From Casuarius casuarius (Eukaryota; Chordata; Aves; Casuariiformes; Casuariidae), in the NCBI GenBank assembly GCA_003342895.1, contig PTFA01000485.1:124001-188000 (forward strand): a stretch of 64,000 bases of DNA. Direction: 5' to 3'. Below, piece after piece: positions 41,601 through 54,300 of this stretch; the first letter of the stretch is position 1; every line of letters begins with the position of its first letter. The notes below the pieces were generated by a model. The model saw nothing but the letters and a program-made list of their open reading frames with translations, did no database searches and had not been told where the DNA came from. Made by a program: the position numbers and the translations under genes.

Positions 41601-44600
41601 GTGTCTGAGCTGCAGTCTGGCATCTGGGCTCACAAAGCTCAACCACTCTCAAGGTCATCCTGCCCACATCTCCTATTTTTTGGTTTGGACAAGGCAGGAA
41701 AATCATCAGAGGAGCACAAAATGACATATGTACAACTAAAGGTCTACTCATTCTGGACACCAGGGATTTTTGCTGACCCTCGTCCCTGGAATGAGTCATA
41801 TCAAGACTATCCATGCTGGATCATCAATGTCCTCTGTTCTTTACCCTCCAAACTGGAGTCTAACCTTCCTGTCTGTCCTGCTGCTGGTTGGGGTGTAACC
41901 TCTCCACCCCCGCAGGACACTTACATGCCTATCTTACCACCTGGGTACACCACACAGTAGGGAACAGGGCAGAGCCTGTATCAGCTAAAGCCGCAGTGCC
42001 CATTGCGTTCACTGTGCACTACACTTCCTCACCATCCTTCTTGTCCCCCACCACGTGCAAACAGTTTTTCATCTGCTGTAGCTGAGGAGAGCAAAAGGGC
42101 TTTATACTGCAAGAAAGGGTCAAGCTCTTGTCTTCTCTAGCACCTTTACCATTATTCTGTAGTTACTGTCTCTTTGTATTTTCCTCCCTTTCCTTACCTT
42201 TCATCTTCTTCCAGACTGACATCTTTTGCTCATATTGCTCTGGGTCGTCTTTTGTCCCTTCTCTTTTCTGTCTAACACTCTCTTCTTTCTGATACTTTCT
42301 GAAAGTGCACCACAGTTCTTCTTAGAAAGTCTTTCACCCTCTTCCCCATGCTTTGCTTTCGCTAAGCCAACGCGCCTTCTCACTCAGAAAGCAAGATCTT
42401 CAGGTCAAGAATTCTGTGTTCGTAAAGTGCTACATATNNTGCTTTTAGTGGTTTGGTAAAAGTAAGAATTATCCTGGTCAGACTGTAGTGGAGTAAATCA
42501 ATGCACATTTTGGGATTCACAGGAAAGGGCACTGCCTCACTGAATGACTAAGGCTATTATTGGTAATAGTCTTTCAAGAGCTCTCGCATTAACATTGTAT
42601 CATGGCAAGTAATCTAAAGGACCTCTCAGGATGATCATTCCAACAATAAAAAGACACATAAAACAAGTTTGCCAAAATGCAGTCACGCATGTCCTGAAAT
42701 GAAGTATCAATCTGTGGAATTGCTCTGAAAGAAGATAGCTGACTAATATTCTTTATGCTGGGTTTCCAATGTTCCTCGAGCTGCATAAGAGCCTATTGTA
42801 GCCCCAAATGTCTTCTCTATGAAGGTCGACTGCACTGTAGTGCGTTTATGACCAGTCATTTTCTGTGTAGTTTCCAGAGGAGCATTTGAGCAGACTGTGC
42901 GTTTTTTCTTCAATTGGCTATTCTCAAATAAAAAATTGTTTTAGACATCCTGAACAATAACACAGCCCTTGGGTGAAAAGATTCCCTGCATTAGCCATCC
43001 AGCTGACACTATGAATGATTACAACCAAGCATAAAATTTAATGAGATTTCTACAAAAATGAGTGACATCTGCATAGCACTCAGGTCCTGGCTAACTGTTA
43101 TACATTTGTCATCACTGAGGCTTTTGTCCTTTATTAATCCATTTTCAAGAATGCCTGCTGTTGGAAATGGAAACGCTTTTTAGCAGTCCTCCTGAAGACT
43201 GTGTAAGAGCACACATCTCAGAAAGCATAATGGCACATTGTCATGACTAGGAATGCATTTAAAAGGTTTAAAAAACATGAGAGAACTCTGACAACAAAAT
43301 ATATTGAGAATTTAAGAGGATACATCTGCAAAACTATATTTTTGTATAAGCGGAAGCTTGTTCTTGTTCCTATAATACAGTAGCTAGAAACTCTTTAACA
43401 GTATTCTGTGTGCATGGGAGAAATATTGTCAAAGAGAAGAAGTACTAAATTACTTTCCTTTAATGTTGTTTACGCTTGGGACCATGATATAATACTAAGC
43501 CTATGGCTGCAAGTCAGTGAAAACATATGATTATAACAGGATTCCAGCTTTCCTTTAAACTTTCCCTCATGGCTACAAATAAAAATTTCACTAGAATTTT
43601 CCTACGTCTGCAGATAGCCTGAGACAATAGATGAAGGGGATCAAAGATTGTCCTGTTTTATTAAATTAGCCCCCGGACTTGCTATTCTGAGATGAGGACC
43701 TGACCCATCCCATCACAGAACAGCAAATATACAACAGGAAGAGAGGAGTGCAGGGGACACAGGTCCTTGGGATCATCCTTCCACTGTCTTTTCTCTCAGG
43801 AAGGAAGGCAAGACCACCCGACTGCAAATGCAGGTGGGACTCCAGAAGGCCAAGAGCCACAAGGTGTCCAAAATGATGGCACCATCTTATTTCAGTNTCA
43901 TTTATAACTAAAAATGAAAGACCTTTATAAGGAGCAAAGTCAAACCTGCTAAGCACACGGAGCAAGGGAAGAGGAGACAATCCCAGCTTTGGGAGCAACT
44001 GGTCTTCATAAGNTACCCACCCTCCTCTGCAGTGGAAAGCTTCGTTCTTCCCATGACCCAGCCCAGTATGCAGGACTCCAGCGGGGATGATTTCAGTGTA
44101 CTGTGGAGACAATGTTCTTCCTTCGTACATCCATAATATTAAACTTTTCAAAATTTCTATAAAACAAGACATTCATTAGTCTTGTTGTTATTCTTGTTGT
44201 TTTTCTTTCTAAATTCTGTATCTTTCCAGCATTTAATGCCAATTTGTTGCTCGTAGATTTTGCCAAGCAAGCAGAAGAAAGTGAATACCTTAATTTACTT
44301 TCTCATGTGAAGGACACAACGTCTCTCTCACTAAGAAGCTATAGAACTGAACTATTACAAAACTCCAAACATATTGTTGCCATAGTTCATGTAAACATAA
44401 TTTCATTGAAGGAATATCATGGGAAATATAAAGCTGTCTGTAGCTGCAAACACCACAAAGAAGCCCAGCAACTAAAAATATTTCAGTTACTAGTTTTTTT
44501 ATCCTTTGATATTCACACAAATTTGTTTCAACTCATAGACTAAGGATTCTATCCAAAAACAGATTTAGTTATATAAAATAATACTTTAAAAAATGTTAAG

Positions 44601-45535
44601 CTTAATAATGCAGAAATCCTGGCTACATCTGCCACTTCAAATGGAGGCTCCAGATCTGACTATTCATCTCGCTGTTCCACAAGTGCTGAGGTCTGACAGT
44701 TCAGCAAGTGGGATGGCCCAGCTCATGCAGCTCACAGTTAGGGTGAAANGGAATGTAGGTAGCCAAAGGATCTGCTCCATGAAGCATGCTGAGGGAAAGT
44801 CTAGTATATACCAACTGGACAGTGCTCCCCAAGAAACATAGCAGCAATTTCTTTCTATTAACAATGTTGTCTGGATTATCACCAGTTCTGTCTTGGAAGA
44901 AAATGGCCAGTGGTGCATTTTTGATTGACATTTCACAGGCTTCCATCTACATGTGCAGAAGCAAAACTTCAGCTTTCAACAGCAGGAGGCTGGAAAAGAA
45001 TGAGGAGTTTATATACCAAGAATATGCAGATTTGTCACAATTAACTATATAACTAATTATTAATGATATTAATATTTCACAGAAGTATTAAGTCCTGTCC
45101 TTCAAGATTTAAGTCAGCTTTTAAGTATAGGCAACAACAATGAGATTTTTTTACTCAACACTTACCTGTGACAGGGATGTACATCTTCCCCTGAACATCT
45201 GGTTCCAACACCAGTTGAAGAGGATCCTGAACCAGGGAAACTTTAGCTCCAGTCCAGTTCGGCAATTGCAATTTGGCGATGGTCTCAAACACTAATAATG
45301 CTAATATCAGTAAGAATTAAAGAAGAGAAAGAAAGGAGTTATATCTATATTTTTCACTACGAAGTCATGCTTGTTGCCATACACATGAATCAATCATGTG
45401 GTTTATGCAAATGCTGATTCCTATATTCTCATTTGGTACTGCTAAATAGAATAAATAATACCTCTATTTTCATGTGAAAAGTTGTTGGGTTTTTTAATTT
45501 TTAATGGAACCACAATAAAGATCAGCTTTTAAAAC

Positions 45536-45549
45536 TTTTTTTTTTTTTT
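45536..45549. repeat. Poly-T tract
   Basis: Fourteen consecutive T about 590 bp upstream of the FNIII-1 exon; simple sequence. Confidence 0.88.
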
Positions 45550-46134
45550 GATAGCTTTCAATCTAACAGATAGTGGACTTCCAGTGAGACAGTAGTGCAA
45601 GGTAATCCAGACTGTATCCCCGAAGGAGCTAATTTGAGAGAAAGGATGTACACTGGGTTCTTGATTTGGTTATTTGGAATTATTGTTCTTCAAGAAATGC
45701 ATACACCTTTGCTTCATTTTGGTCATTATTATTCTCTCCTGCCAACAAGTTGCACACAGACAGGAGATGTGATTGTGCTTGGTCAATCTAGCTGTGGATA
45801 CGTCTTAAACTTGCANATTTTATTCTTTAATTTTAGGTTCAGAACAATTATAGTAACTGAGGATTTTTTAAATGTTTCTATTTCTAATTTTTCCACTATC
45901 ACTCTGACAAGCTAATTGCTTCTCACCTACACTACATTAAACAATAGAAAGAATCAGAGTTTACCTCCAGAAATCATGGAAATTAGCTCAGTGATGTACT
46001 AGTATGAATTTTAAACCTCGTGTTTCGTGGATACTGAATTCCTTTGGGTCCCTACAGAATGTATGTGTCCTGTATTACTGCTGATAAATCCTGATCATGA
46101 TGTGCTCTGTTTGACTAATCTACTTTATTTCTAG

Positions 46135-46293
46135 GTCCTCCGGGTCCCCCGGGGGTTGTGATAGTGGAGGAAATTACAGACACCACAGCAACACTTTCCT
46201 GGANTCCCGGGGCAGACAATCATAGCCCTATCTCCCTCTACAACCTGCAAGCACGCAGTCCATTTTCACTTGGCTGGCAGACTGTAAAAACAG
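46135..46293 (+). CDS. CNTN5: CNTN5 exon: first half of fibronectin III domain 1
   Basis: This 159-base exon completes a glycine codon, adds 52 codons, and gives one base to the next. The acceptor is TTTATTTCTAG and the donor is ACAG|GTGAGA. Translation is [20 protein letters not shown], then LSW, one ambiguous residue and [18 protein letters not shown], then [11 protein letters not shown]. The proline-rich opening is the Ig6-FNIII linker typical of contactins, and the tryptophan in LSW is the FNIII core residue. N-H-S is a possible glycosylation sequon. The base at 46204 is N in the codon after that tryptophan (A-N-T); serine is expected from the family, but the window does not resolve it. 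The exon is symmetric (phase 1 at both ends), so its skipping would keep frame. Confidence 0.96.
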
Positions 46294-46709
46294 GTGAGAA
46301 AAACTTTCAAATAGCATGAGTAGGCTGAGATCAAAATTCCTGGCTCATGACAATAATAACCACTGGCAACTGCAAAAACAGATGCTGTTAAGATTACAAT
46401 GATAAATTAAAAGCACTGTGGTTTTTTTTTTTTTAATTCCTTTCTCATGTCACTTAGCAACAGCTCTGTAAGAACAATGCAAAGACACCTGCCATAATGC
46501 ATCCGTGGATAGATAGAAAGGTCTCTCCTATATCCTTCAATCCGTCTTTTCAGTAGTACCAGACAGCCAAAAACCTAGTAGTGTATTCTGACGTACTAGA
46601 TTCTTGACCTCTGTCATTTGTAATGGCCTTTAAGCCCACTTGCCATTGAGACACTGCATGTGAGCTTCAGATTTCTGAGTGACCTGCACATATGTTTTAC
46701 TGCCTGCAG
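46294..46709 (+). other. CNTN5: CNTN5 intron within FNIII-1 (416 bp)
   Basis: The shortest intron of the window, phase 1, from GTGAGA to ACTGCCTGCAG. Apart from a T-rich run near 46422-46434 nothing is seen in it. Its neighbours are more than 13 kb each. Confidence 0.95.
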
Positions 46710-46859
46710 TTCCAGATGTCATAAGTGGTGATATGGAATCTGCGATGGCTGTCGAACTGAACCCTTGGGTGGAGTACGAGTTTAGAGTTGTCGCGACTAA
46801 CAAAATTGGGACTGGTGACCCAAGTGCACCATCCCGAGTGATCAGAACCAACGAAGCAG
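46710..46859 (+). CDS. CNTN5: CNTN5 exon: second half of fibronectin III domain 1
   Basis: This 150-base exon completes a valine codon (with G from the previous exon), adds 49 codons and leaves one base. The acceptor is CTGCCTGCAG and the donor is GCAG|GTAAGA. Translation reads [19 protein letters not shown], then [19 protein letters not shown], then [12 protein letters not shown]. The Y-E-F-R-V-x-A-x-N segment followed by G-x-G is the classic FNIII strand F and F-G loop. With the preceding exon it forms a complete 103-codon FNIII-1 module. It differs from mammalian contactin-5 by a few conservative residues. Both ends are phase 1, so the exon is symmetric. Confidence 0.96.
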
Positions 46860-47914
46860 GTAAGAAAATGAGGGGAGGTAGCTTGTTTTAATTACAGGAA
46901 TATTGTTCAATTTACAGAAACTTAAATAACTTCAACCCCTGGTGTCTTACTACATCCATGCTGTCTTACTCTTCTTCTTACATGTAAGCCCTTGCTGCCT
47001 ACCCTCCGGGCTTCCACTCCTCTACAATTTCATGCTGCTTCTCTGTCCCAAGCAGCCTCCTCCCTATACTTCATAACTTCTCTTCTTGTAGGTCCACAGA
47101 AAGATTTGTCAGCAATCCAGGATGGAAGCTGCTTCATTTAAAATGCCATCTACCCTAAATAGATTTCTTTATCACATATATCCCCCCATGAATTGTTGGT
47201 GCATCTGAAGAAATCTTGATTTTTTTTGAAGAAATATTTTTGATTGCAACAGCACTGCAGGAACTCAGAAAAAAGTAATATATACAGTATATGAATCTCC
47301 TGGAAATGTCAATGGCCTCTGAAAGTCTGGAATCGCTGACAGCAACTTGGGTGGAACGGAAGGAGCTAAAGAACAAGTGGTATTTGAAGGGATAGGAACT
47401 TGAGAAAAGTCCTTGGGCAGCTAAAGGGAGGCCTACATGTTTAGGCAACAGCAAGAGATAGAGGTAGGCCTTGACCAAAGCCTCCTTTCCAGAACACTTT
47501 GAGGTTTTTCTCCATTACTAGTTATATTCCTCTTTGTTATTTAGGAAGCCTAGCAAAATCTTGGTTTGATTTTTCTTCAGCTGAACAAATCTTAGGTTGC
47601 CTATTAATCATACAGAATACTTGAGTTCTAAATTCAAAGATTCCACTTTAATTGGAAGTATAACTGATATTATAGTTGTAAGTACATTAGTTATGTTGGA
47701 TTCTGTTTTCTCTCTTCACATTAAGGGACATTATAAGAATTACAAGTGGTAATGCCAAAATGTATCTACCCCTCCCATTCTGAATTAAAAATTCTTATCT
47801 TTTAAAATATGCTGATCTTGTGCATCAATCCTATACTTCATACATCTGAGTACATACCACCCATAAACATTCACAACAGCATATTTGGACTGATTTTCCT
47901 AGATATCATCATAC

Positions 47915-48426
47915 AACCACAGAATCAACCGAATAATTAAGGTTGGGAGGGATCTCAGGAGGTCTCTAGTCCAACCTCCTGCTCAAAGCTGGGTCAACAT
48001 TGAATTCAGACCAGGTTGCTCAGGGCTTTATCCAGCGTAGTCTTGAAAATCTCCAGAGATAGAGACTGCACAACCTTCCTGGGCAACCTGTTCCAGCAAT
48101 TAATTATTCTCCTTGTGGGTTTTTTTTCATTATATCCAGTCTGTTTCTGTTTATGACTACTGTCTCTTGTTCTCCCACCATCATGAAGAGCCTGGCTCTA
48201 TCTCCTCAACAACCTCCCCAAGTGCTCTGGGGGTTGCTGTCAGGTGCCCCCAAAGCCATCTCTGCTCCAGGCTGAACAAGCCCAGCTCCCCCAGCCTCTC
48301 TTCACAGGGCAAGTGCTCCAGCCCTGTTCAGCCGGTGGCCCTGCCCTGAACTCCCTCCAGTTTCTCACTGTCTTTCCTCTGCAGGAGGGCCCAAAATCAG
48401 ATGCGGTATTCCAGCATGCAGCCTAA
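47915..48426 (-). mobile_element. CR1 LINE 3' fragment, antisense (5'-truncated)
   Basis: Read on the + strand, the segment starts ACCACAGAATCA and runs through 'CTAGTCCAACCTCCTGCTCA', 'GACCAGGTTGCTCAGGGC', 'GGCAACCTGTTCCAGCA', 'ATATCCAGTCTG', 'GTCTCTTGTTCTCCCACCA', 'GAAGAGCCTGGCTC', 'CTCCAGGCTGAACAAGCCC' and 'GGGCCCAAAATCAGATG'. These are in order the reverse complement of the avian CR1 3' end, so the element lies on the minus strand with its 3' terminus near 47915. CR1 is the dominant LINE of birds and other sauropsids and usually inserts 5'-truncated, as here (about 510 bp). No clear target-site duplication is visible. Several mismatches show it is old and inactive. Confidence 0.95.
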
Positions 48427-49545
48427 TAGACCTATCTTCGATTGTAATAAAACATATTTTTTTGTTGTTTTAAATAACTGCAGAGTTGTTGGCTTATATT
48501 GCATTTCACTGTGCAATCACTGAACTGCATTCGAAGCTATTTGATTCCCATTCATGCATGTTGAAGGATGCATTATTTCCAACTATCTCCTTCAGCTTCT
48601 ACAAGCTCCCCACAGTGTGAAACTCGATGACTTTATAGCAGAAGCTTCAGATGCTACATACTTTGCTCCATTACATTTTAAAGGGAAGAAAAGGAAAATG
48701 AAATAAAAGATGCATGAGCTACTTTCATGTCAAATAATTTTCAAAAAAGCTTATTCCACAACCATTATGCTTTCCATGCTTTTGTACCATATGTAGCACT
48801 GGCTCTGAAAATACTGCTGAACTCAAATGTTCTAACTACGTCTCTTTATTCAGGCAATACAAATCAGAGGGGACACAAACATTCTGGGAAAAGTTTATCA
48901 TGTGTAATAGGTTGCATCCCTGGGCTTATGTTCTTTTAGATTTATGAATATGTGTTCTGTTTTTGAAAGGATGGTGAAGGGTTTTAATGGACCAGATGTA
49001 TTTAAGCTGTGAATAGAATGTTTTTCTTACCAACTGAAGTTTGAAAATGTCAGACTTCTATCTAGATGTCATTCTTTTTTTCATTTTCCTTCTTTTTCTT
49101 TCTCAGTGTTTACCAAACAAAAGTTGTATTGACATATTCCTACAACTCTAGTAAAATCATCTTCATACATTTTCACTATTCCTTTGGACAATCACGGCAA
49201 TTTTATCTCTTAAAAAATAGTTAACAAATCATACTAATGAGCACTCAAAAAAAAAAAAATTGAGGGACAGACAAAGCATGCAGAGTGTGGTGTATTTTTC
49301 ATCCAGGGATTGGTATTTGCTTGTGGGTAACAATCTACTATTGCTGCCATCTGGAGGAACAGAGTCTTTAATTCAAGTAGTAACCATCTGTGGCCAAGTA
49401 CACACCAGTATGGGACTCCTCCTGATAAAAAAACATTGTAGCCGATTACAATGCAGGTCTTCCTCAGTGAAAACTTGAAAATATATAAATTAAAATAGGA
49501 AAAGGCCATACTAAGTGNTTTTTTCCTTACACCCACTGGGAACAC

Positions 49546-49562
49546 TTTTTTTTTTTTTTTTT
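49546..49562. repeat. Poly-T tract
   Basis: Seventeen consecutive T; simple sequence in intron. Confidence 0.9.
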
Positions 49563-50443
49563 AACCAGAGTTACAGCTACACAACTGCTGTGTTAGCAAG
49601 GAGCATTTTGAATTCCAAACAGGTGCCACCGAAACAACTTAACAGCCTTCAGAGAAGTCGAAGCTGAATTTATTTGATGTGGCCATTTAACACAACATGG
49701 AAAAGCAAAAGTTAGATATCATTTCAATTTCAAAAGACTTTTCTTTCAAGACGCCCTTTGTTTTCTGCTTGTGTTGTGTTTGCTGTTGTTTTTAGTAAAA
49801 GAGATCGACTGGTAGATGCTCTCACACTTTTTTAGTCTGCGGAGAGAGTGAGAAGACAGGTGCTAAAGTAAGATTTAACTTCCACGTTTTCCGGAACTGC
49901 TTTGCGGATGCAAATGGTTGTAGAGTAGGAGCAATAACCTGATAGACTGTGCTTCAAAAGAGTCATCCAAATAAACAAACAAATAAACCTGTTCTTCAGA
50001 AAAATAGCAGGTTTCTTACAAAATCAGAAAATAGCATGTTACAGTGCTCTCAAAATGTTGGAGGCTTCAAGATCCGTTTCATTCAGGCAGCCACCTTTTC
50101 CCCATCTCCAGATGTTCTTGAAGGCCAAGGTATTCTTTGGCACTTAAATCTTGTCTGTTCAGCTCTATCCTTTGAGATTAGTTATTTAGTGACCTTGTGA
50201 ACTGGCACTCTTGGGATAGTTTTCAGTTACCAAAGTTAGAGGGACAGGAAAGCTAGCAATAGTTTTCATTGGTTTTCCTGTATGCTTTTCCAAATTAGCA
50301 CATTAATACCTATCCTAGTGTATTACCCAGTGATCTAGTCTCTTTCAAAATCTCTCTCCTCCTAACTTTTATGTGAGCGCTACAGGGGGAAACATCTGTG
50401 AACATGGGCTCCAGTTTTAATACCATAGATCTCAATTCTGCAG

Positions 50444-50691
50444 AGAAGTGTATATGAAAGGACATTATTTATTAGAAACGTCAGCCTCTCTACCCGGGAT
50501 GTACCGGAGTCACCTGGCTATCTGCAGTGATATTGGACGTGCCCCACAAGTAAAACCAGCAGGCTGGCCCTGCACGGGCAAAAACTGCAGAAATAGCCGT
50601 CTCCCGGTGGAGAATGACTCTGCCTCCTGCTCAGTCCAGAACCGCNATCCACAAGGTTGAAGGATAGCCATAAAGACAGTCCGCAGGGNCA
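50444..50691 (+). other. Candidate cryptic or poison exon inside the FNIII-1/FNIII-2 intron
   Basis: An acceptor-like TCAATTCTGCAG ends at 50443 and a strong donor-like CA|GTAAGTG lies at 50691/50692. The 248 bp between them have 9 CpG and a higher GC content than the surroundings. If spliced after the FNIII-1 exon (phase 1), the frame reads into a stop within 15 bases, so inclusion would truncate the protein rather than extend it. No known domain is encoded. This is a computationally plausible splice pair only; inclusion in any transcript is not shown. Confidence 0.2.
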
Positions 50692-52680
50692 GTAAGTGTA
50701 TGATTCTGCTTCCATTATTTTATACTTAAATGGAAATTGGCATCTTTAATTTAATGGCATAAGCTAATTTGACTTGAGACTGAAATCTTTTTCTCTGCCC
50801 ACACCTCACTTATTTTATCACTTCTTCCCCAAGATAGTAACAACATTTTATATTAGTCCATTATCTAAAAANACCCATGGAAGCAATACTTGGGATGGTG
50901 TAAGGAAATCAACAGAATAATAAACAGGTTTCCACTTGCTTTAATTTTCTAATTAAACCCTAATCTTGTTACTTAGTTCATATTTAGTTAACATGATTGC
51001 TTTTCATAGCTACTTTCATTGGAATGGATAATACTGCAATTTTCTGGCACATCTAACTTATAGCCAGCTGCTGTATTTCTGTTAGTTCTAGCCTTGATAC
51101 ATATTTTACAGGTCCACAAGGTGAAAAGAGCCAATAACATGAATATAAACATGCCTGGCATTCCACTAAGGCAGTCGGGCATTTGAAGCCTGAGGGCAAA
51201 GCATCAATTACATTATCTATTCATGGGGAAACATGGGGAGAAAAGAAATTGAGTAGAATCAAAGTTTAACCTGGTAATCATGCATGCAAACTCAATTCTG
51301 TGAGGTAACAGTTTAATGCAATTTATTAGTAGCAGAATGTACATGGAATTAAAAAATAAATCACCTTTATTCTCAACTAGAAATTCCTCATGTTATAATA
51401 AGAAATACATATGTCTTAGCCAAAAAAAAAAAGACTGTTTTTGTTTTAGTTTCTTTTTTGTGTGTGTGTGTGAACTGGATGAAAGGAGTTTCAGGTTTTC
51501 CCATGATCATAGCTAATCTTATNGCAGAAAAAAGTAAATAGATTGTCGCATTGTTGCACCTATGACATTTGGGGAAATAACCCAACTAAAGCCTTTCAGA
51601 AAAAGGTGCCTCCATAGAGAACAAAAGGAGAAAAGTAGACAGTAATCATTGACTGTATGGGTATATTTAAAATCAATAGACTACTAATACATAATATTGC
51701 CCAAACTGACAGGTCCAAACTGTANTGAGAAAAAGTCCAAGTATGTATGCTACTGAAAAACATATCAGGAAAACTAGGGAATTGTTTTTTGATGTTCTGG
51801 CATATATTCTGCAGCACTGAAGACTTCAGTCCAATGTGTGGTAATTTGGAGGATATTTAGACTGAATCTTGCAGCCATGCATGACCCTATTAATAAAATG
51901 GAATTTAATCCTATNTCCTACTAAATTACAAATATTAAAAATACAGAGGAAAATGAAACAACAAACATGTAGACTTCAGACCGGTTTGGGCATTTTTTCC
52001 TCTCTGTTTTCCAATCAGTTGAATANAGCGCATAGTTTGCTTCAGAGAAGCTGGCACATTTTACATCTTATTCCCAAGCAGATGAGATGTGAAAAGTTTT
52101 CCTGGGAGGGTGAGAACTTGAGGGCTGCCCTTTCACACNATGGAAGGGTTTTCACTTGACATTTGCCTGTTTCCCAGATGTGTACTACAGAATACATATA
52201 AAGGAAAACACCTGAGAAGAAAAAGCTTCTGAACGTGTTGTTGCTTTGGTCCTTCATGTNTGGAAGTTCTGTCAAGCTGGTGACAAACCCTTTTTTCTCC
52301 CAATACCTTTTGCATAGCTAAGAAGAGGCATTTTTCAAACTACATCTATATCTTAAAAGATATAAAAAGCTGTAAAAGAAACAAAGAAAAACTGTAATGA
52401 GCAAACATTTTCATAATGACTAAAGCCATGTTTAATAATTTCTCTTCCCAAAAAGCACAGCACTATCAACATTTACTTTTGTTTTGCTTTATTTGNTGAG
52501 ATTTTTCAGAATTTATACTGAAAAAAATCCACGTGGAAGATATCTNCATGAGTTTAGAATTCAAGCACAATAAGCAAGACCTTGGGATTAAAATTCAGAG
52601 TTGAGATTTGGCAAATCTGGACTCAGTCCCTTATTAGAAACCTCTGTGTAAATTTGAGCAACTCATGTTACCATTTCTTA

Positions 52681-52701
52681 ATTATTATTATTATTATTAT
52701 T
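52681..52701. repeat. (ATT)n trinucleotide tract
   Basis: Seven ATT units in intron sequence. Confidence 0.92.
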
Positions 52702-54263
52702 TCTTCACACAACTGGAATGTGAAGAAGTAGCTGTATTGTGTTTCAAGTACTTTCAGTCTTTCCAGGTTCAACATGACAACTTTATCTTCCTTTCTTTAA
52801 ATGCTGGGTACCTACAGCTAGAGCAATGTAAGAGATTTTTTTTCAGTTCACCAAAGTAAAAACAGGGAGGAATAACTCTGATTTCAAACAAAAAGAAAAT
52901 TTTCTTCATTGTCTTTGGCAAACTGAAAGTAAAATAATAATTTGTGATCAAATTAAAAATCTCTGTCAACTGGAAAGGTTTTCATTTGTCTTCACAGTTT
53001 TAATGTTCCAGTANTTTTAAATAAAATTAAANTAAAATTCAAATTATATCTCTTTTTAAAATAAATATGTAAATGCTTNATTTGTTAAAATATCAGAATG
53101 AAATATTTAATCTTTTTCAATATTTTGCCCAAAAGTGAGTGGTTGAAATCTCTAAATGTGTTCAACTTTATAATCTACCCACATCTGCCATTTCAGTAAA
53201 AGAATGGAAAATTAAGCAGCTGTGCTGAGTAAAGAGAGAGGAACTTTTAAACCTCTGTACCTAAAACCTGGTTTAAGCACCCTAAAGCAATGAGTAGTTT
53301 TGAAAGCATTCAACATAGTGGGAGATGATTGGAGGGAAAGCTAATCCCTACCCCAAATAGTCATGGTCTAATANCTATAGTACTACCCACCACTTTCGGA
53401 AGCTTTCCCAAACTTCAAATACAAATTTAAAATGTATAAGTGGAATTTTCAGTTCCTTGGAACTTCTGTTCCCATGAGCATCTCTGATCAGCATCAGCCC
53501 ATGCACAAAGCCCTCAGCAACATCAACACTGCACATGTATTTTGTCCTAAGTAAAAAAACCTGCTTCTTATGTGCATTTAACTTCGTAATGATAAGATAC
53601 ACAGAAATTCTTAAACAATTTGCCCTTTCAGTTAGGCTGCATGTGCAAGCTTTGCCTTACCATGTCACCCTTTCTTCATTTGCATTTTAAGTGTACCATC
53701 AAATGTGTCATAGAGCTGCTGAGGGCTACATTCCTTGTGCTGCTCTTTGAGAAAATGTTAAAGAATTTCTACTTGTTTTAGGGGAGATATAGAGTTAATT
53801 GTGTTTATTTTCACTTTCATTTTCAGCAAATCACAGTATTTCCACAAAAACAGAGCAAATCCTCCTATTTCTGTTGAAACCAAACTCATGGCAAAGCCAT
53901 TTCAAGATTTCTGTTTGTTTGCTTTAAGTGGAGGTTTCAGCATCAATGTGTGTCAGTAGCCACTCACAATTTACTGTGATGCAAGTCTTCTACTCTTGCA
54001 CTCTTGCAAAACTTTCAGAACATGGTTATTAGTGCCATTTAGTTGTTTGTTTTACTGGAATGATGAAGAGACCTAGCTTTGAACTTCCAATTTTACCAGT
54101 GGCTGAAGAAACAAAAGAGAAGAAGAGTTGACCTGACCCCAAGGCGCTTACAGTCTAAGAATAGAACAGAAGACAATAGCCCACACAAACAAGCAATAAT
54201 AGGCAACAGACAAAGAAGCTAATGAGAAAGTGTTGGTCAGAATTACAGATATTCAATCAAGCA

Positions 54264-54300
54264 GTCACATTTTATAACAGCGGTCACATTTTATAACAGC
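54264..54300. repeat. 19-bp perfect tandem duplication
   Basis: The 18-mer GTCACATTTTATAACAGC occurs at 54264-54281 and again, identical, at 54283-54300, separated by one G (period 19). Perfect identity suggests a recent slippage or repair event. Confidence 0.95.

Larger units (their letters stand above)
32111..46134 (+). other. CNTN5: CNTN5 intron between Ig6 and FNIII-1 (14.0 kb)
   Basis: A long phase-1 intron from GTGAGT (32111) to TTTATTTCTAG (ending 46134). It contains a 14-base A run (33060-33073), a TGAGC pentanucleotide tract (38621-38649), a GC-richer stretch around 41250-42080, a double N at 42438-42439 and a 14-base T run (45536-45549). Longer chance ORFs (41523-41960 plus strand, 43666-44172 minus strand) have no recognisable similarity, no splice context in the CNTN5 frame and no convincing codon bias. 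No mobile element could be identified by eye. Confidence 0.87.

Noticed and set aside
41523..41960. 145-codon plus-strand ORF in a GC-richer stretch
   Set aside because: No similarity to any family I know, with composition reflecting local base content. Raised GC removes stop codons and lengthens chance ORFs.
43666..44172. 168-codon minus-strand ORF, the longest in the window
   Set aside because: No recognisable domain, contains unresolved residues, has no splice or promoter context, and lies inside a CNTN5 intron on the opposite strand. An ORF of this length in 64 kb of six-frame translation is within chance.
54110..54240. Segment CTTACAGTCTAAGAATAG that recalls old dispersed repeats
   Set aside because: The resemblance is to a short motif only; no consistent longer match or repeat ends could be recognised, so no family was assigned.
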